The position numbers were made by a program, and so were the translations under genes. From the NCBI GenBank assembly GCA_030770545.1, contig CM061109.1:2666001-2730000 (forward strand): a DNA stretch of 64,000 nucleotides, in the 5' to 3' direction. Positions 35,399 through 46,662 of this stretch are shown here, piece by piece. This stretch comes from Macropodus opercularis. Taxonomy: Eukaryota; Chordata; Actinopteri; Anabantiformes; Osphronemidae. The notes under the pieces are model-generated. The model saw only the letters and a list, made by a program, of their open reading frames with translations. It made no database searches and was not told the origin of the DNA. Position 1 is the stretch's first letter, and every line of letters begins with the position of its first letter.

Positions 35399-35775
35399 CT
35401 ATTTTTATTTCATTTTTTATGGTCTTTCCTCTACACGATCCTGGATGAGAATCCTCTGTGTCCAGATCACTCCAGCGACTTGACTGTTACTGCAGCTTTA
35501 ACCTGAGAGCAGATAGCTGAGAGGCACATAGACAAAAGTGCAACACATATATTGCAGCTGTGGTTTGAGGTGGACTGAAACCTATGGGGGTATTAATGCA
35601 CAGATTAAGCATGGAACCAGACGCTGGTTCCATGTGTTTTCCTGCAGAAAACACTCAAGTATAAATTAATGATCTGATTTTCATGGGATCTCTTATCAAT
35701 TAGTTACCATTAGTCACTAAAGCAAAGCTTTATGCAATGTTAAACCTGTACACACACACACACACACACACGTAA
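35399..35775 (-). repeat. Inverted partial copy of 23184-23795
   Basis: The minus strand matches the spacer left of the L2 end in copies A and B (blocks around 35425-35520 and 35610-35775, including a CA microsatellite at 35752-35772). About 90 bp in the middle does not match. Confidence 0.7.
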
Positions 35776-36223
35776 AAGAACAAAGTCTACCACAGGGCTA
35801 CTTATAGAGACAGACAGATCATCGCTCACTCTTTCAGTCACACTTACAAGCAATTTTAAATTAATTGACTTCATGTCATTGGGCTGATGGAAGAAACTGA
35901 AGAAAAACCACACAGACACAGAGAAAAAGCCTCTTGCTGTGAGGCAACAGTGCTAACTGCTACACCATCATGCTGCTCTGTCATATTTCATTCTAATATT
36001 ATTAATTTATTGTGATACACCACAAATGAAACGTGGATTTATTTGTGTATAATTTATTTAGATGGATATATATATATATATATTATAAAATATAGGAGAA
36101 TTGGATATACAATTCCCATATTTATTTAGTGAACACACGGGAACATAAATCTCAGGTAGGAACCTTTGGGACGGAAGCAGTTGCACCAGGGAGGCTTTTG
36201 CGGTGGAGCTCCGCCCCCACCTC
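35776..36223. other. No recognised feature
   Basis: AT-rich, with an ATATAT run near 36068-36081. No coding signal or known repeat was recognised. Confidence 0.3.
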
Positions 36224-36740
36224 AAGGCTATTCGGGAAGGTGAACTGAGCGCTTCAATCCATAATTGCTCCTGATTGTTACCTGTTTCCCAGGTTAGTAA
36301 TTGGTGGAAAACTAATGAAAACCACATTAGAGAGAGTTTATATTTGTACGGCGAATGTTATTAAATTGTTTATAGGGAACGTACACTCTTACAATGAACT
36401 TTAATTAGAGTTTAGAAGTTCGCTACACGCTACGTGAGCAGTGAGACGCATGGCGTGTCGAGTAGCGCATGCGCCGTGTCATCTGTCTGCTACACTATGT
36501 CCTGCAGACGGAAACCATATGTATTTGCTTTTCATAGTAATAGTATTTAGGCTCCTACACGCACATCTTTTTGTGATAAGTTATTTTTTGTTGGTTTACA
36601 TTGCTAATAGAGTTAAATTATATTAAGTGAAGTAAATGTTTTGTTATTAGTTGAAAAGATGAATAAAGAGAAAGGCTATTCGGGAAGGTGAACTGAGCGC
36701 TTCAATCCATAATTGCTCCTGATTGTTACCTGTTTCCCAG
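36224..36740. repeat. 379-bp insert between 69-bp perfect direct repeats
   Basis: Bases 36224-36292 and 36672-36740 are identical. The 379 bp between (36293-36671) begin GTTAGTAATTGG and end with AATAAAGAG, resembling a retrotransposed RNA end, although there is no poly(A) tract. No coding domain recognised. Source unknown. Confidence 0.7.
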
Positions 36741-36922
36741 CTTCATCTTTGCTGCGCTGGTACCCGACTTGGGACCCGTAACATTATTATTATAAACACA
36801 ATTGATGATACCTGACTGAGGCCATGCTCGAATTAGTGTTTCGAATTTCTGTTTCCACAGAACTATAGTAGATAATTAATAACAATTTAGGAGCAAAATT
36901 TACTTGTCAAATACTATATTAA

Positions 36923-37212
36923 ATGAAGTGTATATCTTGTTTTGCCTTTATTTATTAACTTATGCCTGAATGTGTTACAAGTTAGCAACGTGCTCTGGTT
37001 TGTACTTGGGGCTATGGTAGAAACAATGTCTGTAGTTGTCTGTGGAGATTCTCATTCATCCAGGTGAAGTTGTCTGAAGGGTAGTGAGTAGGTAGTTGAG
37101 GTTCCACACCTACTCACTACAGTAGACAAGATGGAAAAACATGCTCAGGCAGATGAGGACATTTTAAGCACCTATTGATGCTGATACTTACTTACTTACA
37201 GCTTCTTAATCT
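36923..37212 (+). repeat. 290-bp direct repeat, left flank of L2
   Basis: Matches 39088-39377 over its full length with one visible mismatch (A/G near 37131). Copy A has this sequence once, so it was duplicated in B together with the L2 insertion. Confidence 0.9.
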
Positions 37213-39087
37213 ATTCAATTCAATTCAATTCAACTTTATTTATATAGCGCCAATTCACAACATCAGTTATCTCAAGGCGCTTTACAAGTAAGGTTTTAAG
37301 ACCTTACACAACTAAACCCAACAATTCCCACATAGAGCAAGCTTTTAATTGTAGCCAATCGATAAATTGTACAGTTAAATAGCGACAGCGGAAAAACTCC
37401 CTCTATAGAGGAAGAAACCTCCAGCAGACCCAGGCTCAGTGTGGGCGGCCATCTGCCTTGACCGGCTGGGGTGAGGGGATAGAGAAGAGAGAAAAGAACA
37501 CAACCACAACAACAAAACAAGCAGCAACAGAACACAGGCAGGATGGTTGGACCAGCAACTGAACACTGGAGACACACGACTCTGAGTCTGATGATACCTG
37601 TAGATGAGGATAGAGAGAGACAGAAGGGGAGAAGCACAACTAGGAGAGAAAAGGGACAAAGTTAGTCACATGTGGAAATGGAGGCATGTTAGTGGATAGA
37701 AGAAAAAGAGAAAAAAGAGCTCAGTCAATAAAGGACATCCCCCAGCATCTAAGTCTATAGCAGCTTAACTAAGAGATGGTTCAGGGTGACCAGAACCATC
37801 TCTAACTATACGCTTTGTCAAAAAGAAAGGTTTTAAGCCTAGTTTTAAAACTAGAGAGGGTGTCTGCTTCTCGAACCTGAACTGGAAGCTGGTTCCATAG
37901 GAGAGGAGCTTGGTAGCTAAATGCTCTGCCTCCTGTTCTACATTTAGAAACTCTAGGAACCACAAGCAGACCAGCGCTCTGAGAACGAAGCGTTCTGTTG
38001 GGAGCATAAGGAGCGATGAGGTCTTTAAGATAAGATGGAGCTTTATTATGAAGAGCTTTGTAGGTGAGGAGAAGAATTTTGAATTCTATCCTAGTTTTGA
38101 CAGGGAGCCAATGCAGAGAAGCTAATGTTGGAGAAATGTGATCTCGCTTCCTAAGTCCAGTCAGACTCTGGCTGCAGCATTTTGAATTAATTGGAGGATT
38201 TTCAAAGAGTTATTGGGACAACCTATGCGTAGCGAGTTACAGTAGTCAAGCCTAGAGGTAACAAATGCATGGATTAATTTTTCAGCATCACTCTGTGAGA
38301 GGATGCTCCTAATTTTAGCAATATTCCTCAGGTGGAAGTAGGCGGTTCTAGAGATTTCTTTATTATATGGTGTAAAGGACAGATCTTGGTCAACAATGAC
38401 ACCAAGGTTCCTCACAGTAGAACTTGAAGCTAACGTTATGTCATCCAGAGTAACAATCTGATTCAATAAAGAGTCTCTCTGGTTTTTAGCACCAATTATA
38501 ATAACCTCAGTTTTATCTGAATTCAGTTGTAGAAAGTTATGGGGCATCCAGGATTTGATATCATTTAAACAAGTCTGAAGTTTGACTAATTGGTTTGTTT
38601 CCTCTGGTTTCATGGACAAATATAACTGAGTATCATCTGCATAGCAGTGGAAATTTATAGAATGTTTTCTAATAATATTACCAAGGGGAGACATGTAAAG
38701 ACTGAAAAGTATTGGACCAAGCACAGAACCCTGTGGAACTCCAAAGTTAATTCCTGTGCGGATGGAAGATTGATCATGAACATGGACGAATTGGAATCTG
38801 TTCAACAGATAAGACTTAAACCATCCCAGTGCTTTTCCTTTAATCCCAAAGCTATGTTCCAGTCTCTGCAATAGAATCTTGTGATCTATCGTATCAAATG
38901 CTGCACTAAGATCTAACAGGACAAGTACAGAAACTAGACCATTGTCTGAAGCTGTGAGAAGATCATTAGTGACTCTAATCAGAGCTGTTTCTGTGCTATG
39001 ATGTAATCTGAATCCTGACTGGAAATCTTCATATAGGTCATTTCTACGCAAGTGGTCACATAATTGTTTAGCTACGTTTTTTTCAAG
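37213..39087 (-). mobile_element. 5'-truncated L2 LINE, copy B only
   Basis: 1875 bp. The 3' tail at left is a run of ATTCA repeats, then the L2 3' untranslated region, then the C-terminal and RT coding part. It is truncated 5' within RT at 39087. It lies between two copies of a 290-bp sequence that occurs once in copy A, so it inserted after the A/B duplication. Confidence 0.85.
38161..39087 (-). pseudogene. L2 reverse transcriptase fragment
   Basis: An open frame runs from flanking sequence (39153) through the truncation at 39087 to a stop at 38161. RT motifs are intact: LDLSAAFDTIDH (motif A), GVPQGSVLGP (motif B) and YADDTQLYLS (motif C), followed by the FLQLNSDKTEV thumb-side block. The usual C-terminal part continues past the stop in shifted frames to about 37770. 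The N-terminal endonuclease and start of RT are lacking. The first 22 codons come from the duplicated flank, not L2. Not autonomous. Confidence 0.85.
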
Positions 39088-39377
39088 ATGAAGTGTATAT
39101 CTTGTTTTGCCTTTATTTATTAACTTATGCCTGAATGTGTTACAAGTTAGCAACGTGCTCTGGTTTGTACTTGGGGCTATGGTAGAAACAATGTCTGTAG
39201 TTGTCTGTGGAGATTCTCATTCATCCAGGTGAAGTTGTCTGAAGGGTAGTGAGTAGGTAGTTGAGGTTCCACACCTACTCACTACAGTAGACAGGATGGA
39301 AAAACATGCTCAGGCAGATGAGGACATTTTAAGCACCTATTGATGCTGATACTTACTTACTTACAGCTTCTTAATCT
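39088..39377 (+). repeat. 290-bp direct repeat, right flank of L2
   Basis: Second copy of 36923-37212. Both copies lack the solo LTR of copy A and share substitutions that differ from copy A. Confidence 0.9.
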
Positions 39378-39449
39378 GTAAAGATATGGTCTCTATCTGT
39401 TGTGTTTTTGTTTTTCCACTGAATTCCAGGTGAATTCCAGGTGACATTT

Positions 39450-39731
39450 AGATAGATAGATAGATAGATAGGACTTTATTTATCCCGCAATGGGGAAATT
39501 CTGATGACCCAGCAGCAGCATAATTACAGACAGAATAAAAGGATTACAATAATTACAAAAAGAAAAAGAGTAAAATTGTTTGACAGTATGTACATGTATG
39601 GACATAAGTGCGAAGAAGTTCCAAAAGGAAAAAGAAAAATAAAATAAAATAACCTATATGCAACATGTTCACCGCACGGCACACATCACACTATAAACAT
39701 GCTTTCCAGTCATGTTGGTGTGTTGTGGAGT
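39450..39731 (-). mobile_element. Short LINE 3' end with GATA tail, copy B only
   Basis: 282 bp beginning with GATAGATAGATAG and a GGACTTTATTTATCCCGC segment, the reverse complement of a tailed non-LTR retrotransposon 3' end (Rex1-like by memory). It is flanked by CATTT (39445-39449 and 39732-39736) and absent at the matching place in copy A (about 11997). Confidence 0.65.
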
Positions 39732-41560
39732 CATTTGACTCACAATTCCAGGTGACACACAAGCAGACTCCTGCAGTGGCAGTTGAGACTGAGATGTCTC
39801 TTCCTTTCAATGGGATGTTAATAATCAGGTAAAGAAGTAGGGCCATCACTGTGGTCCCCTGCCTGGATTTCATTTTTACATCATTGGTGTCAGTACCTGT
39901 CAGTGTCAAACATCAAGTTCTTCTTATTATAATTGTGCATTTCTTCATCTGTTGTACATTCGAAGTTGTATTTTTAATGTGATCCATGACACCAATTTGT
40001 TGCTGTGATACTTACTGTTATCCCTAGAAAAGGCCACGTCAGCTTTTCAGTTTTATTGTCTTTTTCAGTGATCATTTTCATGCAGTATAAGTTTTAAATT
40101 TAGTGAAATTCAATTCATTTTTAGATAAAAAAGTTTAACTTGACATATTTAAAATGCTGGGACAGAAGGATTTTAACCAAAAAGACATAATCTGAATAGG
40201 AATATACGCTACTCCAAAACCTGCGAATGTGTGACAAACAAGAAAGCAGACACTGGAAGGCTGGTTGTGATTCAACAGGAATATTGTCTTTAATAAACAA
40301 ACAACTAGCAACTAACAACTAACTATAGTCACTCGCTATGAGGATAAATACAATAACAATTAGTCTATAAAACAAAATCCTACCTGACTAAGTACAGAGC
40401 AAGATGGTCTCTAATAACCAGAATACAAAAGCAAGACGCTGACTAACCAGAATTCAACCTGATTAATCAGATACATGAAATGACACCTGTGTTCCATGAA
40501 CCAGCTACAAAGTCCCAAGAGACATTGCCTCAGCTGGCTGGAGAACAGAAGTGCCACAGATTGAACCTTCCTAAATGTGCAAACTACCTGTGTCATAGGT
40601 TGATGCACCACCACGCCACCAGAGATGCAGGATTTGATTAATTTAGACAGTAAATACAGAATTTTTCTAGACCTTTCAGAAAGTACAAGTACAAACATAC
40701 AGTTTGCAGTAGTTATTTGTCCACCTGATGCTCAACCCCCTGTTCTTCCGCTTCTTTTAATCATAGCTTCATTCTCATCCCACATCCTGTTGGAATCTTC
40801 TCTCTCATGCTTATGACTCATTGTCCCACGTAGAAACATTTCAAGACTGTGAGGGAGCTTTTACTGCGGGTAAGTTAAAACTTTAAATACTCTCCCCAGA
40901 ATCCAGGAGTTGGAGCAAAGAGAAATGGATGAAAAAAAGCCAAATCTGCTAACCCAAGTATAGATTTTGATGGAAGCTTTATAAACCTGTCAGTGATGTA
41001 TATCACTGTTTGGTAATAGCAAGCAACATGTATCATGTCAAACTGTGCACTTCTACTGAGATCACACCATCTGTCAGTGAAGACTGCCCCCTGATGGGTG
41101 AATGTTTTTTTTGTGTGACCTCTTCCCATCCAGGACATGCTGCGTCGGGTTCATCGTCTCCAGCTGTCGTGATACCGCACAACAGATCACCTCCACCTGA
41201 AACACGGCAGAGCATTGTTTGCCTTCATGATTCAGATTCTTCATCGTGCCTTCGATTTTCCATGAAACTGTGTAATGCTCGAGTGTCAGTACATGAGCAG
41301 TGTCATGGCAAACTGCAACAATTTCACTTGACTTGAAAAGACTTGTGGTTTAATGTTAGGTGAAATAAACATTTTCCATTTGAATCCAATGCACAAGCCT
41401 GTTAATTGTTAATTGCATCATGTCCTGTCTGGTATTTAGATTAATTATAAGTACTCTGTGTAAGACCTGATGTGGTATTTATGGTTCTAGTCTAGTTATG
41501 TCATGACAACCAATGACATCAGAGAAACAGCCACAACATTAAAAACATCTGCTTATTTTA

Positions 41561-41956
41561 ATGCTAGTTAAAATAACCAATAATAAATTGCTTCAGCGTC
41601 AGCCTAAACCGATCCACAGGTGCCAAAACACAGCAAGTTGTCCAAGAGTAGCAGCTGGTTGTGTAGCTGATACTTCCACATTAACACCACCAGGTGATGT
41701 TAGCAGTTCGCCACTGAATCTTGCTTTCACTGCAGAAAACAGGCAGTGGTGGGAGCTGATCTATTACCTAAACAAGTACGGCTTCATATGCAGATACTTA
41801 GAGGTTGGTAGAAGTTTTGTTTTCACTCTCCTCTTAACTTTACTACAGTTCAGAAAAACAAAGTGCTCCACATTTATCTCACAGCTGTGTTTAGCTGATA
41901 TGTTTCGATTTAGGAGTTTACTAGATAAGAAATGTCATGCTCATAAAGAGTTTTGA
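41561..41956 (+). CDS. Unrecognised open frame, 131 codons, copy B
   Basis: Counterpart of 13825-14220 with one visible substitution. No domain recognised; retained length is not strong evidence, given the age of the duplication. Confidence 0.15.
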   Translation: MLVKITNNKLLQRQPKPIHRCQNTASCPRVAAGCVADTSTLTPPGDVSSSPLNLAFTAENRQWWELIYYLNKYGFICRYLEVGRSFVFTLLLTLLQFRKTKCSTFISQLCLADMFRFRSLLDKKCHAHKEF

Positions 41957-42183
41957 TATATTTTTGACGTATAAAGCTACAAAAACAGCAGATGTGGAGT
42001 TTCTCTGCATGTTTTAGATGTTTGGGATTTTTTGTAGTTCTGCCAGACACTGACTTTCTGTCTGAAACTCGCATTTAAATGTAACTATGTGTAAATAGAG
42101 GTAACGCAATAAAAGTAGGTAAAAGTCATTATGAGAGGTTCATGGTGCAATTCAGGAGAGAAAAGTGAAAATAAGTCACACTT

Positions 42184-42207
42184 TGTGTGTGTGTGTGTGT
42201 GTGTGTT
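42184..42207. repeat. TG microsatellite, copy B
   Basis: About 12 units, shorter than in copy A. Confidence 0.9.
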
Positions 42208-42842
42208 TCCTCAAGGTTTTGAGGATTGTAAATGATGTGCTTGTTAGAGCAATCAGCTACATGGGCCAGTAGATGGCGCTGAGCGCTAGGGAGGAACATT
42301 GAACCCTATAGAGGCCAGTTCTGTAGATTCAGTAGCAGCCAAGTTGATACCAGTTAAATTGTTTTGCAGTCTTTATGCAAACTGACAACTGCGGCCAGGC
42401 AGAAGTTTTATTTGCCTTTTTATTACAGTTTTTACAGTGATGGGTGTTATGTATCAATAAAGATATAGCATCCAATTTTAAATATAACGTTTATTTTAAT
42501 AATAATAATTTACTCATATTTGAATTGAGAAACTTTGGTTACAGTTTTTCATAGTTTTGGTTCAAATAGCTTGTTTTCGTTTGGGAGTTAATTTTTTGAA
42601 GACTTATGGCCCAGATTTCTTCCATAGGGTTACACATATTTTGAAAAATACATGTGCAAACAAATCAAAGTCGTTCTGTGTCCACGGTGTATTGGTTGAT
42701 GTTTTCCCATGTAAAGCACAAAAATGGAAATGTCTGTTGCTCTTAGCTGGTAGTTTTAACAACACAAGGTGTTGTCTTCTGCACAAGTAAAGAATCATGA
42801 TATTTAAATTAACTATAATAAAAAAAGTAACAATAATAATTT

Positions 42843-43541
42843 CTACTGAGGATGCACAATAGGAAATTCCCTTAAACTGTTTATTTCAAGAATATCTGAC
42901 GTAGGAGCAGAAAAGGACGTAGAGAGAGTCTTGCTAAACCTGAGAGGGTTAGCACAACAAAGACAAACAGAACAGAGGGAAAAGATAGGAAACATTCTCC
43001 TCCTCCAACAGGTCTTGTCCCCAGACAGGTGTACGTGGAGGTACATCAAGGTTGTCAAGAGCAGGGTGACCAGGATCCCTGACTGAGGGCCCATCACCTG
43101 CTGCTCCTGGGATATGAAACATTTCTCTTATCACACTTGACAGAAAGTGAGGACCCTTGTCTGATGATTTAGTATCTGGCATTGTCAAATCTGGGAAACA
43201 CTGCATACAAAAACTTAGCTGCTGCTTTGTGGTCTGGTTCAGCTGTTGGACAAGCTTCCATCCATCTACTAAACCTGCACTACTACAAACAGGAATCTTT
43301 CCCTCTAACTCTTTTGGTAGCTGCACTTGAGAATCAATTGTGCCACAGCTTCTCCATGCACTACAGGTGAGCCAGCCGCATGGATAAATCCATATGTGAC
43401 ACACTCCATAGCCATATGCACTGTCTGGATAGATTGTGTCTGTTTGGCCCTAATATCAGCAAGTTGTGCTGAACATGGCTGATCTAAGCTGTACTTTATA
43501 AAATGCCCCACATGCTGCATGCCTTCCTGTTTCATACGCAC
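42843..43541 (-). pseudogene. pol: Retroviral pol remnant: integrase, copy B
   Basis: Same decayed integrase as 15112-15800 (blocks at 43305-43541 and 42949-43404), including SDKGPHF. A 9-bp insertion (about 42981) changes the C-terminal end relative to copy A. Confidence 0.6.
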
Positions 43542-43883
43542 GACTCATCCACAAACAAAATGAATCTGATGGAATCGGTTGGTTGTACAAATTCTCTCAT
43601 ACTTGCATGAATGTGTGTGTTTCTTGTGTGCAGTCGTGTGGGATTTATTGTGTTGCACCGCTGCACAGTTTGTTCTTGTCCTGATAGTAACACTTCATAA
43701 CCAGTCCTTCTGGCCTGTGTAACAACAAATCAAGGACTAGTTAGCATAGCATGCAGTTGGTGAGATACATACAATGTCACAGGGTGTCCCACTGTTAGAA
43801 CTGATGCTTACTTATGGGTAAATGCTGCTGCTGCTGCCAATCTCTGGCAGCAGGGAGTCAGTCCCTCCTCAGTGTTATCAAGC

Positions 43884-44369
43884 TTAGTGCTGTAACAGGC
43901 TATGGGCTGTTTCCCTGTGGGGGAGTCTTGCATCAGCACAGTTTTGTCTTTCAGCCACATAAAGGTGAAATGGTGTCGTATAGTCAGGATTGGCTAAAGC
44001 TGGAGCAGTCTGCAGGTCTTTTTTTCTGAAATGCTCCTTTAGCTTCTTCTGTCCACACAAGTGGGGCTGAACGATTATTTGTCCAGCTGCTCTTTTCATG
44101 TTTCATAAAGGAGCTGCTGTCATAGCATAGTCACATATCCAGGGTCTGCTGTAACCAGCCATCCCCAAAAATGACAACTTCTGTCCCAGAGTTAGTGGTT
44201 GGGGAGTTTTTATAACAGCTTCTACCTGAGACAGTGCTATAAGCCTCTTTCCACCACTAAGCTGCCGTCCCAACGACTCTACTGTTTTCTGACAGAACTG
44301 CAGCTTGCTTTTACTGAGCTTATGACGTCCAGCTGCTAAGGCCTTAAATACTGCAGTTGAGTCTTTCAC
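43884..44369 (-). pseudogene. pol: Retroviral pol remnant: RT thumb and RNase H linker, copy B
   Basis: Minus-strand 44103-44369 gives KLSKSKLQFCQKT, GRQLSGGKRL and SFLGMAGYSRPWICDYA, the RT thumb/connection. 43884-44099 continues with APALANPDYTTPFHLYVAER at the start of the RNase H region. The two frames are interrupted near 44100. Copy B is the more complete of the two pol remnants, since copy A lost this part to a LINE fragment. The family is gamma/epsilon-like by these motifs. Confidence 0.7.
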
Positions 44370-44699
44370 ACTGCTTTTTACTTTTTGAGCAGATCAAAAT
44401 GCCATCATAGACCACATACATCAGTGTTGTGGATTGAATATCTAGATGATGAAGATCACAGTATACCAGCCCATTCCTGGAGGAATGTTGGACAGCAGTG
44501 TGTGTGGGTCTGGTACAGTAAGATGTTATTCCTGTACTATTGCATTAATGAGTGTTGATCTAACTTATAGTCATTGATGTTTGGTTTTCTTTGGAAAGAT
44601 TGGGATGTTGCACATACTCCTAGTTTTGATCATTACTCCCTTGGTCCATTAATCCTCGTGTGGTAGGTTGTATTCTTTCTGTTGCATCTCTTAACCCTA

Positions 44700-45720
44700 T
44701 GATGAGAGCGACGTGTGGTGCTGAGCCTGGAACTTGAATCCATCCTTGATGTTCCTAGTCCGTGGACTCTGATCGCCATCACGCATCATGGTGCAGTAGA
44801 AAGAAAGAGTTGGTTCTTGAGCTTTCTCGGTTCTCCTAGTCAGCTCCATCAGCTAAAGCTGGAAGACGGTTCACCAGTCCTGTCATATCCATGAAATTCC
44901 ACGGCACATATCTGTGCTGCTGTTGGGCTGCTTTACTCAGCAGTGGAGCCATATAGCTCAGTGCTGCTCATACACAATCTGTTTCTCTCCTCTCAGATCT
45001 GTACATTGTAATGTCTGCTCATCTTTGTCCCTTATCTCCTAGTGATAAATCTGGATATCCTGGAGTTATATTTCTTTTCTGCTCTTTGGTCCTTTCCCTA
45101 ACTGCGGGTTTGTGGGCACTGGGGAGTATCATCATTCCTGTGTGTGCTCTATCTGTCGTGTTCTTCTGCATCTCAAGGGTGAAAGCTCCGTGAACGTGAC
45201 CTGCTAGTTCTCTATCTGACAACAGTGTAAACTGTTCACGTTGCTACATGTAAACATGTGGTGGCGGCTGCGTGTCTGTTTCTAGTCCTGTTGGCTTTGT
45301 GTCATTTTCTTCACTTTTGAGCTGACATTTCTTTGCTCCTTCCATTTTAAAATTAAAGGAGGAGCAACCATCTTTGCATCATTGAGTGGGGCTTCAACTG
45401 GATCTGCTTGAGTAGTATTCAGAGGAAGTGATGCAGGTTGCATATTATCACAAAACCAGTCCACACAGGATGAATAAGTGTCCTGCTGATGTTGGGAATG
45501 TCCATATGCATGTGATTGTATATGATACCGTGTATGGTGGGAATATTTGCAATAATTGTCTCGTCTCATCATCTATGGCTGTGTATTTGGCAAAAGCTTG
45601 TGCGAGGCTGATGAGTGGATCTAAACAGGGACAGTGTCGTGTTTCTAGCTGGAATATTGAATGGCAGTTAGCAGGGGGTCCTTGTATAGTTAAAAACTTG
45701 TGAGAACGTTGGCCATACAA
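44700..45720 (-). pseudogene. gag: Probable retroviral gag remnant, copy B
   Basis: Counterpart of 17100-18290, with the PWNFMDMTGLVNRLP block and the FPPYT-containing frame (45448-45720). It lacks about 180 bp found in copy A at 17770-17935. Confidence 0.4.
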
Positions 45721-46662
45721 CCTGGTCTTGTGCCACTGGAACTGTTTGAAGAGACAGCATTGTCAGATTATACACTAAAATAAAATTTACTAATTTGTAG
45801 GATTTACTTGATTAAATCCTCATAACAATGTGCGCTTATGCTTTGTAAGTACATTTTACTGCCAAAATATTAAGTACAGCTTACCTGCCAGAATAAAGTT
45901 AAATGTACTTGCTACTAATCTTAACACAATTGAAAAGGCAAATTAAATATTACCTAATTTTACTTAAGTAATGATTTACTTTTATTAAAATCACTTATTT
46001 TTTTCCACAGGCTCCTCATGAGCAAGAAAATATTAAGTAAATCTTGTTCTAATAGTTGAGTACATTTTATTATATTGTTTTTTAATTGACTGTTAAATTT
46101 ATTTACTTGTATGATGTTGTTTTACTCACTATAGTTATGTAAATGTTACCAAATGTACTACATTGCAAAATCAATCTTTATTTTTTCATAAACATTGATC
46201 ACAAATCACAAAATAGAATATAATTAAACATTGTATTTTCTAAACACGGTTCATTTCAAGACACAGATACAAAGATTTTCAGTAGCCCTTTGCCATCTCA
46301 GTCACCAAAGCAAGTTTTAATTTGCTTTATTCTAAAATGAAGAATAACTTAAATCTACCCTGAGTGTTTTACTGTTCTGTGATGCAAAATAACAGAGGCT
46401 AAGGCTAATTTTGCATGTCAAAATAAAATAATAAAACAGAAAGAAATGCCACAAATGTACAAAATAAAAGTTCATGTTAAGCTAAATCCAGCCACCAACA
46501 TTACCACCACTACTCAAAGTTTTGATCTAGAATAGCCTTACCTTAAAAGCATTAACAGTTACAGATAAAATGTTAGCATGGCCACAAACATCAATCACAG
46601 AAACTAAAATTCACCTAAAAGACAAACGTTGACAGTACTGTTGAACAGTTCAGTACTGTCAT

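Noticed and set aside
35608..35640. Short palindrome GGAACCAG...CTGGTTCC
   Set aside because: An 8-bp stem with a tiny loop in otherwise unremarkable repeat sequence; no terminator or RNA context.
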